Assembly (NCBI GenBank): GCA_029557915.1
Contig: JAKQHS010000002.1
Span: 186,001-250,000, forward strand
Direction: 5' to 3'
From: Bacteroidota bacterium
GTDB taxonomy: Bacteria > Bacteroidota > Bacteroidia > Chitinophagales > Saprospiraceae
DNA length: 64,000 nt
Shown here piece after piece: positions 45,576 through 54,337 of this stretch. Each line of letters begins with the position of its first letter. Positions within the stretch are counted from its first letter, which is position 1. The notes under the pieces are model-generated. The model was not told the DNA's origin. It saw nothing but the letters and a program-made list of their open reading frames with translations, and did not search any database. Both the position numbers and the translations under genes were made by a program.

Positions 45576-45926
45576 TTATTTGGGAGCCAGTTTGCCCCTG
45601 GCTTTAGAGAATATTTTAACCAGTTCCAAGGATTCCGCCTTTATTTCTTTTAAAGCTTCCTTATTAGATGGATATAGTTTTTCTATCAGTTCAATCCAGA
45701 ATAAGGTTTCATCGGATTCTTCAATGACTATGCAGATTTTGGAATACCATTCGTTTTTAGATCTGCTTACGCATGACGCCCTGAAATTGGCTGCCATTGA
45801 ACTTATGGATCTGATCAACTGACTTTTTAAAATCCTTCATTCCTGATTTTCAGGAACATTCCTCAATACTTTTATGGCATCAACAGCAAAGTTAAACGTC
45901 CGTACACGGAGTTCATCATTAAACAT
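45576..45926 (-). pseudogene. four helix bundle protein, broken by one in-frame TGA
   Basis: Read from the ATG at 45926, the frame gives residues 1-29 (MFNDELRVRTFNFAVDAIKV..., ending PENQE), a TGA at 45837-45839, then continues in the same frame for about 86 residues (RILKSQLIRS, ...ANFRASCVSRSK..., ...ESDETLFWIELIEKL). This is the small four-helix-bundle family first found in 23S rRNA intervening sequences. The stop stands where relatives have Gly (GGA would need a single G-to-T change). The rest looks intact. Either a recent point-mutation pseudogene or a sequencing error. Confidence 0.75.
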
Positions 45927-45950
45927 GATAGGAATTGGGTGCTCATTAAT

Positions 45951-46044
45951 CAATAGTCAATAGTCAAGAATCAAGAGTCAAGAGTCAAGAGTCACTCCCT
46001 AACAGTTTAACTCTTGACTATTGACTATTAACTTTTGACTCTTG
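45951..46044. repeat. inverted pair of heptamer arrays next to tRNA-Gly
   Basis: Left arm of AGTCAAT/AGTCAAG/AATCAAG units (45951-45995) and right arm of the complementary CTTGACT/ATTGACT units (46009-46044), with a short centre. Together they could fold into a stem of more than 30 bp directly after the 3' end of the minus-strand tRNA-Gly. Confidence 0.88.
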
Positions 46045-46046
46045 TT

Positions 46047-46122
46047 TGGAGCGGAAAACGAGACTCGAACTCGCGACCCCAACCTTGGCAAGGTTGTGCT
46101 CTACCAACTGAGCTACTTCCGC
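46047..46122 (-). tRNA. tRNA-Gly (GCC)
   Basis: 76 nt including an encoded CCA (complement of TGG at 46047-46049). Acceptor GCGGAAG / TTTCCGC with a G-U at 7-66, D arm with AGCTCAGTTGGTAGAGC, anticodon GCC, T loop TTCGAGT. All arms pair well. Confidence 0.95.
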
Positions 46123-46222
46123 TTTTTTAGCTTCGCAAAGATACTACTATTCTCTGTTTTTGCAAGAGGCCTTTAGCTTATTTCATACATGACCGAACGT
46201 GAAGTTTAAAGACCGGCCCGGT

Positions 46223-46720
46223 CTATTCCTTTTCGTACAAAAGGACCCCGCTGGCCATGAATTTCAACTCTTCCTTGGGCTCGGTAATAGCGGCAATTTC
46301 TTCGGCAGAAGCCCCTTTGTCTTCCGCATAATGCCTCAATTCATCTACGGGAGTGACTTCCCGGTAGGCGATCCCTTCCATGACCACCTTTTTTCCCGCG
46401 CAGTCTTTCGGGACAAAAAATCCATAATCTTTGAACTTAACAAAAACAGTTTGGCTCTCCCCGCTCTCTGCGACCACATTCATCCAACAGCCTTTGTTCT
46501 GACATACTTCTTTCACCGTACCGCTCAGTTTAAGCGGCAAACTGTCTACCCCTCCCAGCATGGCAGTGGCCTGATCAAGGGTCACAAATCCGTCTTCGGT
46601 GATCTCGGCCCCGAAGGATTTGATGCCGCCGGCCTGGGAGGAAAGCGTTTCATTGGTCGGCAGGTTTTTACATGCACCGGCCATCAAGACCATTGCCGTC
46701 AATAAAGAGAAGATTCGCAT
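46223..46720 (-). CDS. DUF4920 lipoprotein
   Basis: 165 residues. Lipoprotein signal peptide with Cys17 (AGAC). Contains SGTVKEVCQNKGCWMNV (about 67-83) and FVKFKDYGFFVPKDCAGKKVVMEG, the DUF4920 signatures; the CxxxGCW Cys pair suggests metal or redox chemistry, unproven. Envelope location. Function unknown. Diverges from the MORN-caspase gene. Confidence 0.88.
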   Translation of the reverse strand: MRIFSLLTAMVLMAGACKNLPTNETLSSQAGGIKSFGAEITEDGFVTLDQATAMLGGVDSLPLKLSGTVKEVCQNKGCWMNVVAESGESQTVFVKFKDYGFFVPKDCAGKKVVMEGIAYREVTPVDELRHYAEDKGASAEEIAAITEPKEELKFMASGVLLYEKE

Positions 46721-46807
46721 TCAATAAAATTTTCGGCGAAGTTAAATATTTTAAAAACAAACGGGGCTTTGCAATAAGCATGCCGGCAAATGTATTTAGT
46801 CCTTATC

Positions 46808-48487
46808 ATGGCCAGAATATTCCTCCTCGTCTCCTTGTTTTTTGTTTTAAACCCCAGGTCCTTTACCCAGTGCCTCCAGGGGAACTGCAACAACGGGTCG
46901 GGCACCTATGTGTATCCCAGCGGAGCCAGGTACTCCGGCGAATTTGTGAACACCAAAATCCATGGTAAAGGCACACTCTGGATGAGCAACGGGAACATCT
47001 ATACCGGGGAGTGGGTCCAAAATTACCGGGAAGGCAGGGGTAAGATGGTTTTTAAAAACGGGGATACCTATACCGGGGAGTTTTTGCGGTCCAAACTTCA
47101 CGGAACAGGCACCATGCAATACAGCCTGGGGGGACAGTACTCCGGCGAATGGAAATCGGACCTTCCCGACGGCAAAGGCAAATACACCTATGCCAATGGA
47201 GAAACCTATGAAGGATTATTGACCGAGGGCCGCCGGAATGGTTATGGCCGGTACCACTATTCGGACGGTTCGGTCTATGATGGCCAATGGAGGGACAACC
47301 TGCGCGAAGGCCAGGGAAGCCTCCTGCTGGCCAATGGGAAAAAAACCTCCGGAAACTGGTCCGGGGACCGGTTACTGGCTGAAGGGGAAAGCCTGGCTGC
47401 CAGTCAGGAAAACCTGCCTGAAAACGTCAACGCAAACGCGGCCCTGCCCACCTTGTCCACCCCGAACCTTCAAAACTGCAACGAGATCCGCTGCATGTAT
47501 GGCCTGGGCTTTTATATCTACAAGGACGGTTCCAAATACGTCGGTCCTTTCAGGGATGGGAACCCCTACGGCCGGGGCATCGTCTATTATGCCAACGGGG
47601 ACCGGTATGAGGGCCAATGGGACGATACGGCGCCCCAGGGAGAAGGCATCATGTATTTCAGGAGCGGGAAGGTATTCGCCGCCGTTTGGGACCGGGGGCG
47701 GCCGGTGAGGCAACTCGAAAACCGCCCCGCAATCCGTCCCAGAACGGATATCCGCCCGGAAACGGATGAGGAAGTCCGGGTTTGGGCAGTCATCGTTGGG
47801 GTTGCCCGGTACGCCCATATGCCGGTGCTCAAATACGCCGATGATGATGCTTACCAGATTTATGCTTTTCTCAAAAGTCCGGAAGGGGGCGCGATTTCAG
47901 ACCACCAGATTAAAGTGCTGATCGATGAGGATGCCTCCCGCCAGAAGATCATCGATGCCTTGCAGGAACAATTTGGCAAAGCGGACGCCAATGACGTGGT
48001 GATGCTCTATTATTCGGGCCACGGGGTCAACGGAGCCTTTCTGCCCATAGATTATGACGGCTATAACAACAAGCTTTTCCACGAAGAAATCAATCAGATC
48101 ATGGAAGAATCGGAAGCCAAACACAAATTGTGCATGATCGACGCGTGCTACGCCGGCAGCATGGCCGATGCGAAGGCGGATTTTTCCGCTTCGCTTAATA
48201 AATTTTATTCGATCCTGGAAGCCGAAAAAGGGGGGGCCGCCTTCATCCTCTCCTGCAAGAACCGTGAAGTTTCCCTGGAAGACAGCGGTTTGAGACAGGG
48301 CATATTCAGCCATTACCTGATCCGGGGGCTTAAAGGCGAAGCCGACGGGGACCGCAACAAAATAGTGAGTGTCCAGGAATTGTTCAATTACATCAGCCAG
48401 GAGGTTAAGACATATACCGGCAATATCCAGAATCCGGTCATGGAAGGGAATTACAATCCCAACATGCCCGTCGCCATACTCCGTTAA
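46808..48487 (+). CDS. secreted MORN-repeat caspase-like (C14) protein
   Basis: 559 residues from the ATG at 46808 (an in-frame ATG lies 18 bases earlier); signal peptide to about Gln21. Then about nine MORN repeats (GxGTYxYPSGxxYxGEF type) in two blocks, about 25-190 and 230-310, and a caspase/peptidase C14 domain from about 330 (VWAVIVGVARYAHMPVLKYADDDA). The catalytic dyad is His405 (YYSGHGVNG) and Cys447 (MIDACYAGSM), both intact. A MORN-metacaspase chimera exported to the periplasm or beyond; cleavage specificity is unknown, though such enzymes usually cut after Arg/Lys or Asp. Confidence 0.88.
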   Translation: MARIFLLVSLFFVLNPRSFTQCLQGNCNNGSGTYVYPSGARYSGEFVNTKIHGKGTLWMSNGNIYTGEWVQNYREGRGKMVFKNGDTYTGEFLRSKLHGTGTMQYSLGGQYSGEWKSDLPDGKGKYTYANGETYEGLLTEGRRNGYGRYHYSDGSVYDGQWRDNLREGQGSLLLANGKKTSGNWSGDRLLAEGESLAASQENLPENVNANAALPTLSTPNLQNCNEIRCMYGLGFYIYKDGSKYVGPFRDGNPYGRGIVYYANGDRYEGQWDDTAPQGEGIMYFRSGKVFAAVWDRGRPVRQLENRPAIRPRTDIRPETDEEVRVWAVIVGVARYAHMPVLKYADDDAYQIYAFLKSPEGGAISDHQIKVLIDEDASRQKIIDALQEQFGKADANDVVMLYYSGHGVNGAFLPIDYDGYNNKLFHEEINQIMEESEAKHKLCMIDACYAGSMADAKADFSASLNKFYSILEAEKGGAAFILSCKNREVSLEDSGLRQGIFSHYLIRGLKGEADGDRNKIVSVQELFNYISQEVKTYTGNIQNPVMEGNYNPNMPVAILR

Positions 48488-48698
48488 CCAGGCCCTCACC
48501 GGCCGGTCAGGGTATTACAGAATCGTAATCCAAGGTCACCCCCGGATAAACTGGGCGAAACCCTTCAAGTCCTTACCGGTCTCCCCGGTAATTTTGACCC
48601 CAGTGGCCACGGGCTTCGAACCGGATACTCCGTTCTTCAAATCCATACCCGCCTCCGTCCAATCCCTGATTAAACTCCCTTTTTAAATCAGGAATGTG

Positions 48699-48718
48699 TA
48701 CTTTTGCAGCGTTAACGC
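48699..48718 (+). promoter_or_regulatory. promoter and palindrome of the PPIase operon
   Basis: TACTTTTG (48699-48706) is an exact -7 box; the perfect palindrome GCGTTAACGC (48709-48718) follows at the expected start site. The PPIase ATG is at 48727. This supports 48727 over the upstream start at 48694. Confidence 0.45.
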
Positions 48719-48726
48719 TTTACCCT

Positions 48727-50703
48727 ATGAAGTTCTCAAAACGAACCAGTTATACTTTAATATTTATTTTGTGGTGTACGGTTTTCGCCTCAGGTCAGCA
48801 AGCCGATGAAATCCTGTTTTCCGTCAACGGACAAGGCATCGGGGTCTCCGAATTCTTGTATATCTATGGAAAAAACAATGCAAAGGATGCGGATTTTTCC
48901 CGCAAATCGCTCCAGGAGTACCTTGACCTGTACAAAAAATTCAAGCTGAAGGTAGCCAAGGCCAGGGCCATGAGGCTGGATACTTTACCTGAACTCATGG
49001 AAGAGTTGAATACCTATAAACAACAGGTTTCCAACTCTTATATCATGGACAAGGAAGTCACCGAACAGCTCATTCGAGAAGTTTATGAACGCCAGCGAAA
49101 CGATATTGCCGTAAAACATATTTTTTTCCAGCTCTCTCCCAATGCCCCACCCCAGGACACTCTTGCGGCCTGGAAACGCGCCATGAAGGCCTACGGGGAA
49201 CTGACCGGCGGGGTGCCTTTCGGAAAAGTGGTCCAGGAAAATTCCGACGACCGTTCAAACATCAATCACAGCGGCGACCTTGGATATGTCACTTCCATGC
49301 TCCCGGACGGTTTTTATGAGGTGGAAAACACCATTTATTCCCTGCAGCGCGGCGCGTTTTCCAAGCCGGTAAGGAGTTCGGCCGGTTATCATATCCTCCG
49401 GGTCGATGACATCCGCCCGGCCCGCCGTGAAATGGAAATCGCCCAGATCCTGATTAAAAAACCTGCGGAAAGAGAACATGACCAGGGAGGTAAACCCACG
49501 GCTGAAAAAATTTACAAAATGCTGAAGAACGGAGCTGATTTTGCTGAACTGGTCCGGACTTTTTCCCATGACGAAAGCACCAAAGCCAAAGACGGTTATA
49601 TCGGTTTCGTAGGGATCAACCAGTTTGAAAAATCATTTGAAGATGCCATCTTCCAGCTTGAGCAGGACGGGGACATCTCCATGCCCATAGAATCCAGGGT
49701 GGGCTGGCACATCATCAAACGAATCAGCAGGAAAGCGGAATTGCCTTACGAGGAATCCCGGGAAAAAATCAAAGCCCAGGTCGAAGCGGATGGACGCTTT
49801 GCGTATGCGCGGAACAGGGTCATAGACAAAATCAAACAGGCCAACGGGTTTAAAGTCAACCAGGAACACCTGAATACGTTTATTCAGTCCCTTCCGCCGG
49901 ACTTCACTTCCTATTCCTGGGAGGTTTCCCCTTCCCTGCCCGATCTGGACCTGTTTACGCTCAGCTCCAAATCCTATGGCACCCGCGAATTCGCGCATTA
50001 TCTGAAGCAGAATACCCGGGAAAGGCTGCAATACGCGGCAGGCACCCCGGCCAGCCAGGTCGTACCCGGCATATTCAATACTTATGTTACGGAAAAAACC
50101 ATTGAGTTTGAACAGGACCACCTCGCAAAAACTTACCCTGAATTCAGGAACCTCATGCGTGAATACGAAGAAGGCATCCTGCTTTTCGAGATCACCCGTC
50201 AATCGGTCTGGGATAAAGCCTCATCCGACACCCTCGGCCTAAACCAGTTTTTCAACAAAAACAGGAATAAATACAAATGGGGCGAAAGAGCCCTGGTCAC
50301 CGACTATACCGTGGCTTCCAAGGATGAGGCCACGATCAAGGCGATCTATGAGATGAGCCGGAAGAAAGAAGTGGATAAGCTGGCAAAAAATCTGGAAAAA
50401 AGCTATCCCGGATTGGTCCGCTTTGAAAAAACCTTTGCTGAAAAACCGGAGGCAGGGACCGCTGAAGTCCCCTGGGCGGCCAAACAGGTGACCCCCTACT
50501 CCATTGACAAGGAAAACGGGATCGCGACCTGGCGGAAAGTGGAAAAAATAGTCCCTCCCCAGTTGAAGAGCCTGGATGAATCCCGAGGCTATGTCATTGC
50601 AGATTACCAGGACTTCCTGGAAAAAGCATGGATCACCGATTTGGAAAAAGAATTTCCAATCACCCTGAACCAGGGTGTATTCGAATCGCTCATAAAAAAA
50701 TAA
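48727..50703 (+). CDS. SurA/PpiD-like periplasmic peptidyl-prolyl isomerase
   Basis: 658 residues from the ATG at 48727 (signal peptide ending near Ala-Ser-Gly-Gln). N-terminal chaperone helices (LYKKFKLKVAKARAMRLDTLPEL), then two parvulin domains (about 120-225 with VKHIFFQLSP and GDLGYVTSMLPDGFYE; about 230-340 with AQILIKKP and GYIGFVGINQFEKSFEDA), then a long C-terminal helical part. Assists folding of outer-membrane and secreted proteins. First of three adjacent folding-factor genes. Confidence 0.9.
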   Translation: MKFSKRTSYTLIFILWCTVFASGQQADEILFSVNGQGIGVSEFLYIYGKNNAKDADFSRKSLQEYLDLYKKFKLKVAKARAMRLDTLPELMEELNTYKQQVSNSYIMDKEVTEQLIREVYERQRNDIAVKHIFFQLSPNAPPQDTLAAWKRAMKAYGELTGGVPFGKVVQENSDDRSNINHSGDLGYVTSMLPDGFYEVENTIYSLQRGAFSKPVRSSAGYHILRVDDIRPARREMEIAQILIKKPAEREHDQGGKPTAEKIYKMLKNGADFAELVRTFSHDESTKAKDGYIGFVGINQFEKSFEDAIFQLEQDGDISMPIESRVGWHIIKRISRKAELPYEESREKIKAQVEADGRFAYARNRVIDKIKQANGFKVNQEHLNTFIQSLPPDFTSYSWEVSPSLPDLDLFTLSSKSYGTREFAHYLKQNTRERLQYAAGTPASQVVPGIFNTYVTEKTIEFEQDHLAKTYPEFRNLMREYEEGILLFEITRQSVWDKASSDTLGLNQFFNKNRNKYKWGERALVTDYTVASKDEATIKAIYEMSRKKEVDKLAKNLEKSYPGLVRFEKTFAEKPEAGTAEVPWAAKQVTPYSIDKENGIATWRKVEKIVPPQLKSLDESRGYVIADYQDFLEKAWITDLEKEFPITLNQGVFESLIKK

Positions 50704-50730
50704 ATAAGGGGACAAATAGGTTAAAGGAGC

Positions 50731-51591
50731 ATGAGGCCTCTGCATTTACATTTTTTTTTAGTACTGACCGTATGGACAGCTGCATGTCAGTTCATTGCGC
50801 CCGATCCGGGCGCCGGGGACCCGGTACTGGCTTCCGTTTATTCAAAAAAGCTGTACCTCAGCGACCTCGAGGGCATCTTCCCTCCCGAATGCACCCGCGA
50901 GGACAGCACGCGGATAATATCGAACTTCACCTCACGATGGACCCAGGAACAGGTGTTTTTGAATGAAGCCGAAAAACATGTCCCGGCCGACCTGAAAATC
51001 GAACAATTGCTGAAAAAGTATAAAGAGTCCCTGATCGGCCTCAATTTCCAGCAAAAACTGATCGAACAAAACCTGGATTCCATGGTTTCTGAGCAGGAAC
51101 TCCGGGATTTTTATGAGAAAAATAAAGACCAGTATCAACTGGAGACCTCCATTATTCGTTGTTACTTTGTAAAAATTCCCGCAAATATTGATGAAATGAG
51201 GAGGGCCAGGGAGTGGTGGGATGACCTGGAAAAAAACAACAACAAAAAAAGGCTCGCGGGCCTGGCCGATAAGTACAACGGTATTTATCACCTGGAAGAC
51301 AGCGTGTGGCACAATTTTTCGGATATCGAAGCCCTCTTTCCCAAGGACCGGATCAGCGCCCGAAACTGGTCCAGGAATGAAAGGCTGAGCATCAGTGATG
51401 CGGAGTTTCAGTATTTTTTTAAAGTGCTTGAATTGGTCTCCACCCGGGAAAACGCGCCTTTCTCTTATGTTGCGGAAAAAGCCAAACTGATTATTCTCAA
51501 TAAAAGGAAAAACAAATTGGTCGAAGAATTCAAAACCAAATTGTACGAAACAGAACTAAGAAAAAACAATGTCAAAATCCATATTCAATAG
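50731..51591 (+). CDS. SurA-N-like lipoprotein without parvulin domain
   Basis: 286 residues; lipoprotein signal peptide with Cys19 (TAAC). The helical part around DLKIEQLLKKYKESLIGLNFQQKLIEQNLDSMVSEQELRDFYEKNK (written as a region, about 90-130) resembles the chaperone core of SurA/PrsA, but no parvulin PPIase domain follows. Probably a periplasmic holdase working with its neighbours. Its 3' end overlaps surA by 23 bp in another frame. Confidence 0.78.
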   Translation: MRPLHLHFFLVLTVWTAACQFIAPDPGAGDPVLASVYSKKLYLSDLEGIFPPECTREDSTRIISNFTSRWTQEQVFLNEAEKHVPADLKIEQLLKKYKESLIGLNFQQKLIEQNLDSMVSEQELRDFYEKNKDQYQLETSIIRCYFVKIPANIDEMRRAREWWDDLEKNNNKKRLAGLADKYNGIYHLEDSVWHNFSDIEALFPKDRISARNWSRNERLSISDAEFQYFFKVLELVSTRENAPFSYVAEKAKLIILNKRKNKLVEEFKTKLYETELRKNNVKIHIQ

Positions 51592-52960
51592 GTCCATCCC
51601 CGCACCCCGCTTCCTTTTGATCCTGGCCGTCCTGCTTTCCGGCTTCGGCCTGGAAGCCCAAAAACAGGTCATCGACAAAGTCATTTGCGAAGTGGGAAAT
51701 GAGGTCATCCTGCTTTCAGACCTGGCTGAACAGATTAAAATGACCGAGTCCAGGCAGGGGCCCATGCGGCCGGAAGACAAATGTTTTTTATTGGAAAACA
51801 TGATGGTGTCGAAACTCCTGGTGCACCAGGCCTTTGTCGACAGCGTCATTGTCTCGGAGGAAGAACTGGAATCGCAACTCGATGCCCGGATCGAACGCAT
51901 CCTGGAAAGCATGGGCAACGATGTCACCCAGTTTGAAGCTTATTACGGCAAAACCACCAGCGAAGTCCGGGATGATTTCCGTGAAGATCTCCGCAATCAG
52001 CTTACGGCCGAACGAATGAGGACCCAACTGATGGAGGAAGTCCTCATCACCCCATCCGAAGTGCGCCAGTTTTATGAAAGCATTCCCAAGGACAGCATGC
52101 CTTACCTCAGCAGTGAAGTGGAAGTTTCGGAGATTGTCCTCTACCCCGTACCCAATGAGGAATCCAAAAAGAGGGCGAAGGACAAGATGGATAAAATCAT
52201 TGCCCGCCTGAAGGCTGGAGAAAAATTTGAAGAACTGGCAGCCACCTTTTCAGACGACCCCGGTTCGGCACGGAACGGCGGCGACCTGGGCTGGGCCAAG
52301 CGCGGCAGTTTTGTGCCCGAATACGAGGCCGCGGCCTACAACCTCGAACCGGGACAGGTATCCGAGATCGTGGAATCCGAATTCGGGTACCACCTGATCC
52401 AACTTCTGGAATTGCGCGGGAATACCATCCACACGCGGCATATCCTGATCAAACCCGAGATTGAAGTACAAGACCTGGACCTCGCACGAAATACCCTGGC
52501 TAAGGTGAGGATGATGATCCTGAACGATTCCATCACCTTCTCCAAAGCGGTTAAACAATACGGCCATAAAAAGGAACAGAGTTACAGCAACGACGGACGG
52601 ATCACCAACCCCAGGTCCGGAGACACCTTTTTTGAAATCAGGGACCTGGAACCGGAAGTTTATTTCACGCTGGACACCATGAAGGTCAAAGGCATTTCCT
52701 CCCCGGTTGAGCTGATTGCTCCCACGGGCGAGAAATATTACAAAATCCTCTTGCTGAATTCCAGGACGGATCCCCACCAGGCAAACCTCAAACAGGATTA
52801 CGCCAAATTCCAGGCCCTGGCCAAAGAATCCAAAAAAAGCGAATTGCTGGTCAAGTGGCTGGAGACCCATATCGAATCCACTTATATCCGCGTGGACCCC
52901 TTGTTTTTGAACTGCCCAAACATTCAGCAGTGGATCGTAAAACAAAAGAATGAGAACTGA
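51569..52960 (+). CDS. surA: SurA-type peptidyl-prolyl isomerase
   Basis: 463 residues, signal peptide ending near Ala-Gln. Layout as in E. coli SurA: N-terminal chaperone region (VICEVGNEVILLSDLAEQI), first parvulin domain (about 180-280; ARNGGDLGWAKRGSFVPEYEAAAYNLEPGQVS), second parvulin-like domain (about 290-390) and a C-terminal helix. A periplasmic chaperone for outer-membrane beta-barrels. Overlaps the preceding gene by 23 bp. Naming follows family layout. Confidence 0.9.
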   Translation: MSKSIFNRSIPAPRFLLILAVLLSGFGLEAQKQVIDKVICEVGNEVILLSDLAEQIKMTESRQGPMRPEDKCFLLENMMVSKLLVHQAFVDSVIVSEEELESQLDARIERILESMGNDVTQFEAYYGKTTSEVRDDFREDLRNQLTAERMRTQLMEEVLITPSEVRQFYESIPKDSMPYLSSEVEVSEIVLYPVPNEESKKRAKDKMDKIIARLKAGEKFEELAATFSDDPGSARNGGDLGWAKRGSFVPEYEAAAYNLEPGQVSEIVESEFGYHLIQLLELRGNTIHTRHILIKPEIEVQDLDLARNTLAKVRMMILNDSITFSKAVKQYGHKKEQSYSNDGRITNPRSGDTFFEIRDLEPEVYFTLDTMKVKGISSPVELIAPTGEKYYKILLLNSRTDPHQANLKQDYAKFQALAKESKKSELLVKWLETHIESTYIRVDPLFLNCPNIQQWIVKQKNEN

Positions 52961-52995
52961 TGCGAGATGCGAGCAGCGAGCGGCGAGACTGACTA

Positions 52996-53029
52996 CCATC
53001 CACCACCCACCATCCACCACCCACCACTC
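52996..53029. repeat. 14-bp repeat CCATCCACCACCCA before rarA
   Basis: Two full copies and a partial third between surA and the rarA start; preceded by GCGAG-type repeats (52965-52987) similar to those at 45258-45285. If translation began at the ATG at 52967, the array would encode a His/Pro-rich N-terminus. Confidence 0.85.
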
Positions 53030-54301
53030 TTGATCCCCCTTGCAGAACGAATGCGGCCCCGGACCCTTGATGAATTTGCAGGGCAAAGCCACCTCATGGG
53101 CCCGGAGGCGGTTTTGAGGAAGTTGATTGAGTCGGGCAATACTCCTTCGATGATTCTTTGGGGACCGCCGGGATCGGGCAAGACAACTCTGGCTCGATTG
53201 ATCGCCGCCACCCAGCAAAGGCCGTATTTCCCGATGAGCGCCATTGAATCAGGGGTCAAAGATGTCCGGGAGACCATTGAAAAGGCGCAACGTCACCGTT
53301 TTTTTGACAAACCCAATCCCATCCTGTTTATTGATGAGATCCACCGGTTTTCAAAAGCGCAACAGGATTCCCTGCTCCACGCGGTGGAAAAAGGCATCAT
53401 CAACCTGATCGGAGCCACTACGGAAAACCCATCCTTTGAAGTCATCCCCGCCTTGCTTTCCCGCTGCCAGGTTTATGTCCTGAACCCGCTTTCGGAAACG
53501 GAACTTCTTCAAATGGCCCGTCATGCCTGTGTACAGGATGAATATCTGAAAACAAGGCATTGGATTTTTACAGAGACCGATGCCCTGATCCATCTGGCAG
53601 GAGGAGACGGACGAAAATTGTACAACATACTGGATATCCTTTATTCCGCCCATACCGGCGCCGGGGATATACAGGTCACCAACCTGGCGGTCAGCCAGGC
53701 GGTACAGCAGAACCTGGCCCGCTACGACAAAGGAGGCGATCAGCACTACGACATGGCCTCCGCCCTGATCAAATCAGTACGGGGCAGCGACCCCAATGGA
53801 GCCGTCTATTGGCTCGCCCGGATGCTGGAAGGAGGTGAAGACATCGAGTTCATCGCCCGGCGCCTGATCGTGTCGGCATCTGAAGACATCGGACTCGCCA
53901 ACCCGAATGCCCTCCTGATCGCCCAGGCCTGTTTTCAAGCCATCCACAATATCGGCATGCCGGAAGCCCGAATCATCCTGTCCGAAACCGTGATTTACCT
54001 GGCCACTTCCCCCAAAAGCAATTCAGCTTATATGGCCATTGAAGACGCCACCCGGCTCGTGCGGCAGACCGGGGATCTGCCGGTGCCCCTTCATCTCCGA
54101 AATGCCCCGACGCGGCTGATGAAATCCCTGGATTACGGCAAAGACTATCTTTATTCGCACTCTTTCGAACAAAATTTCGCCGCCCAGGAATATTTACCCG
54201 ATCCCGTTTCAGGGACCCGCTTGTACTCCCCCCAGGACAATCCCACTGAAAACAAGATTCAGGAAAGGATCTTATCCTGGTGGAAGGATAAGTACCAATG
54301 A
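53030..54301 (+). CDS. rarA: replication-associated recombination protein A (AAA+ ATPase)
   Basis: 423 residues from TTG at 53030, which gives the canonical start IPLAERMRPRTLDEF. An ATG at 52967 in the same frame would add 21 residues encoded by repeat DNA and is thought less likely. Walker A GPPGSGKTT, Walker B FIDEIHRF, sensor 1 ATTENPSFEV, arginine finger LLSRCQV, and the C-terminal MgsA tetramer domain (SASEDIGLANPNALLIA). Acts at stalled replication forks. Ends 37 bp before the GDPD gene. Confidence 0.92.
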   Translation: MIPLAERMRPRTLDEFAGQSHLMGPEAVLRKLIESGNTPSMILWGPPGSGKTTLARLIAATQQRPYFPMSAIESGVKDVRETIEKAQRHRFFDKPNPILFIDEIHRFSKAQQDSLLHAVEKGIINLIGATTENPSFEVIPALLSRCQVYVLNPLSETELLQMARHACVQDEYLKTRHWIFTETDALIHLAGGDGRKLYNILDILYSAHTGAGDIQVTNLAVSQAVQQNLARYDKGGDQHYDMASALIKSVRGSDPNGAVYWLARMLEGGEDIEFIARRLIVSASEDIGLANPNALLIAQACFQAIHNIGMPEARIILSETVIYLATSPKSNSAYMAIEDATRLVRQTGDLPVPLHLRNAPTRLMKSLDYGKDYLYSHSFEQNFAAQEYLPDPVSGTRLYSPQDNPTENKIQERILSWWKDKYQ

Positions 54302-54337
54302 CCATCCTTTGCCATCATCCCAATCCAATATTAAAAC

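Noticed and set aside
45580-45822. 80-codon plus-strand frame opposite the four-helix-bundle pseudogene
   Set aside because: The minus strand gives clear family similarity; the plus frame is its mirror.
48536-48681. 48-codon minus-strand frame (IRDWTEAGMDLKNGV...) between the MORN-caspase and PPIase genes
   Set aside because: The composition looks protein-like, but it is short, has no recognised family and overlaps promoter sequence. Possibly a remnant; not enough to call.
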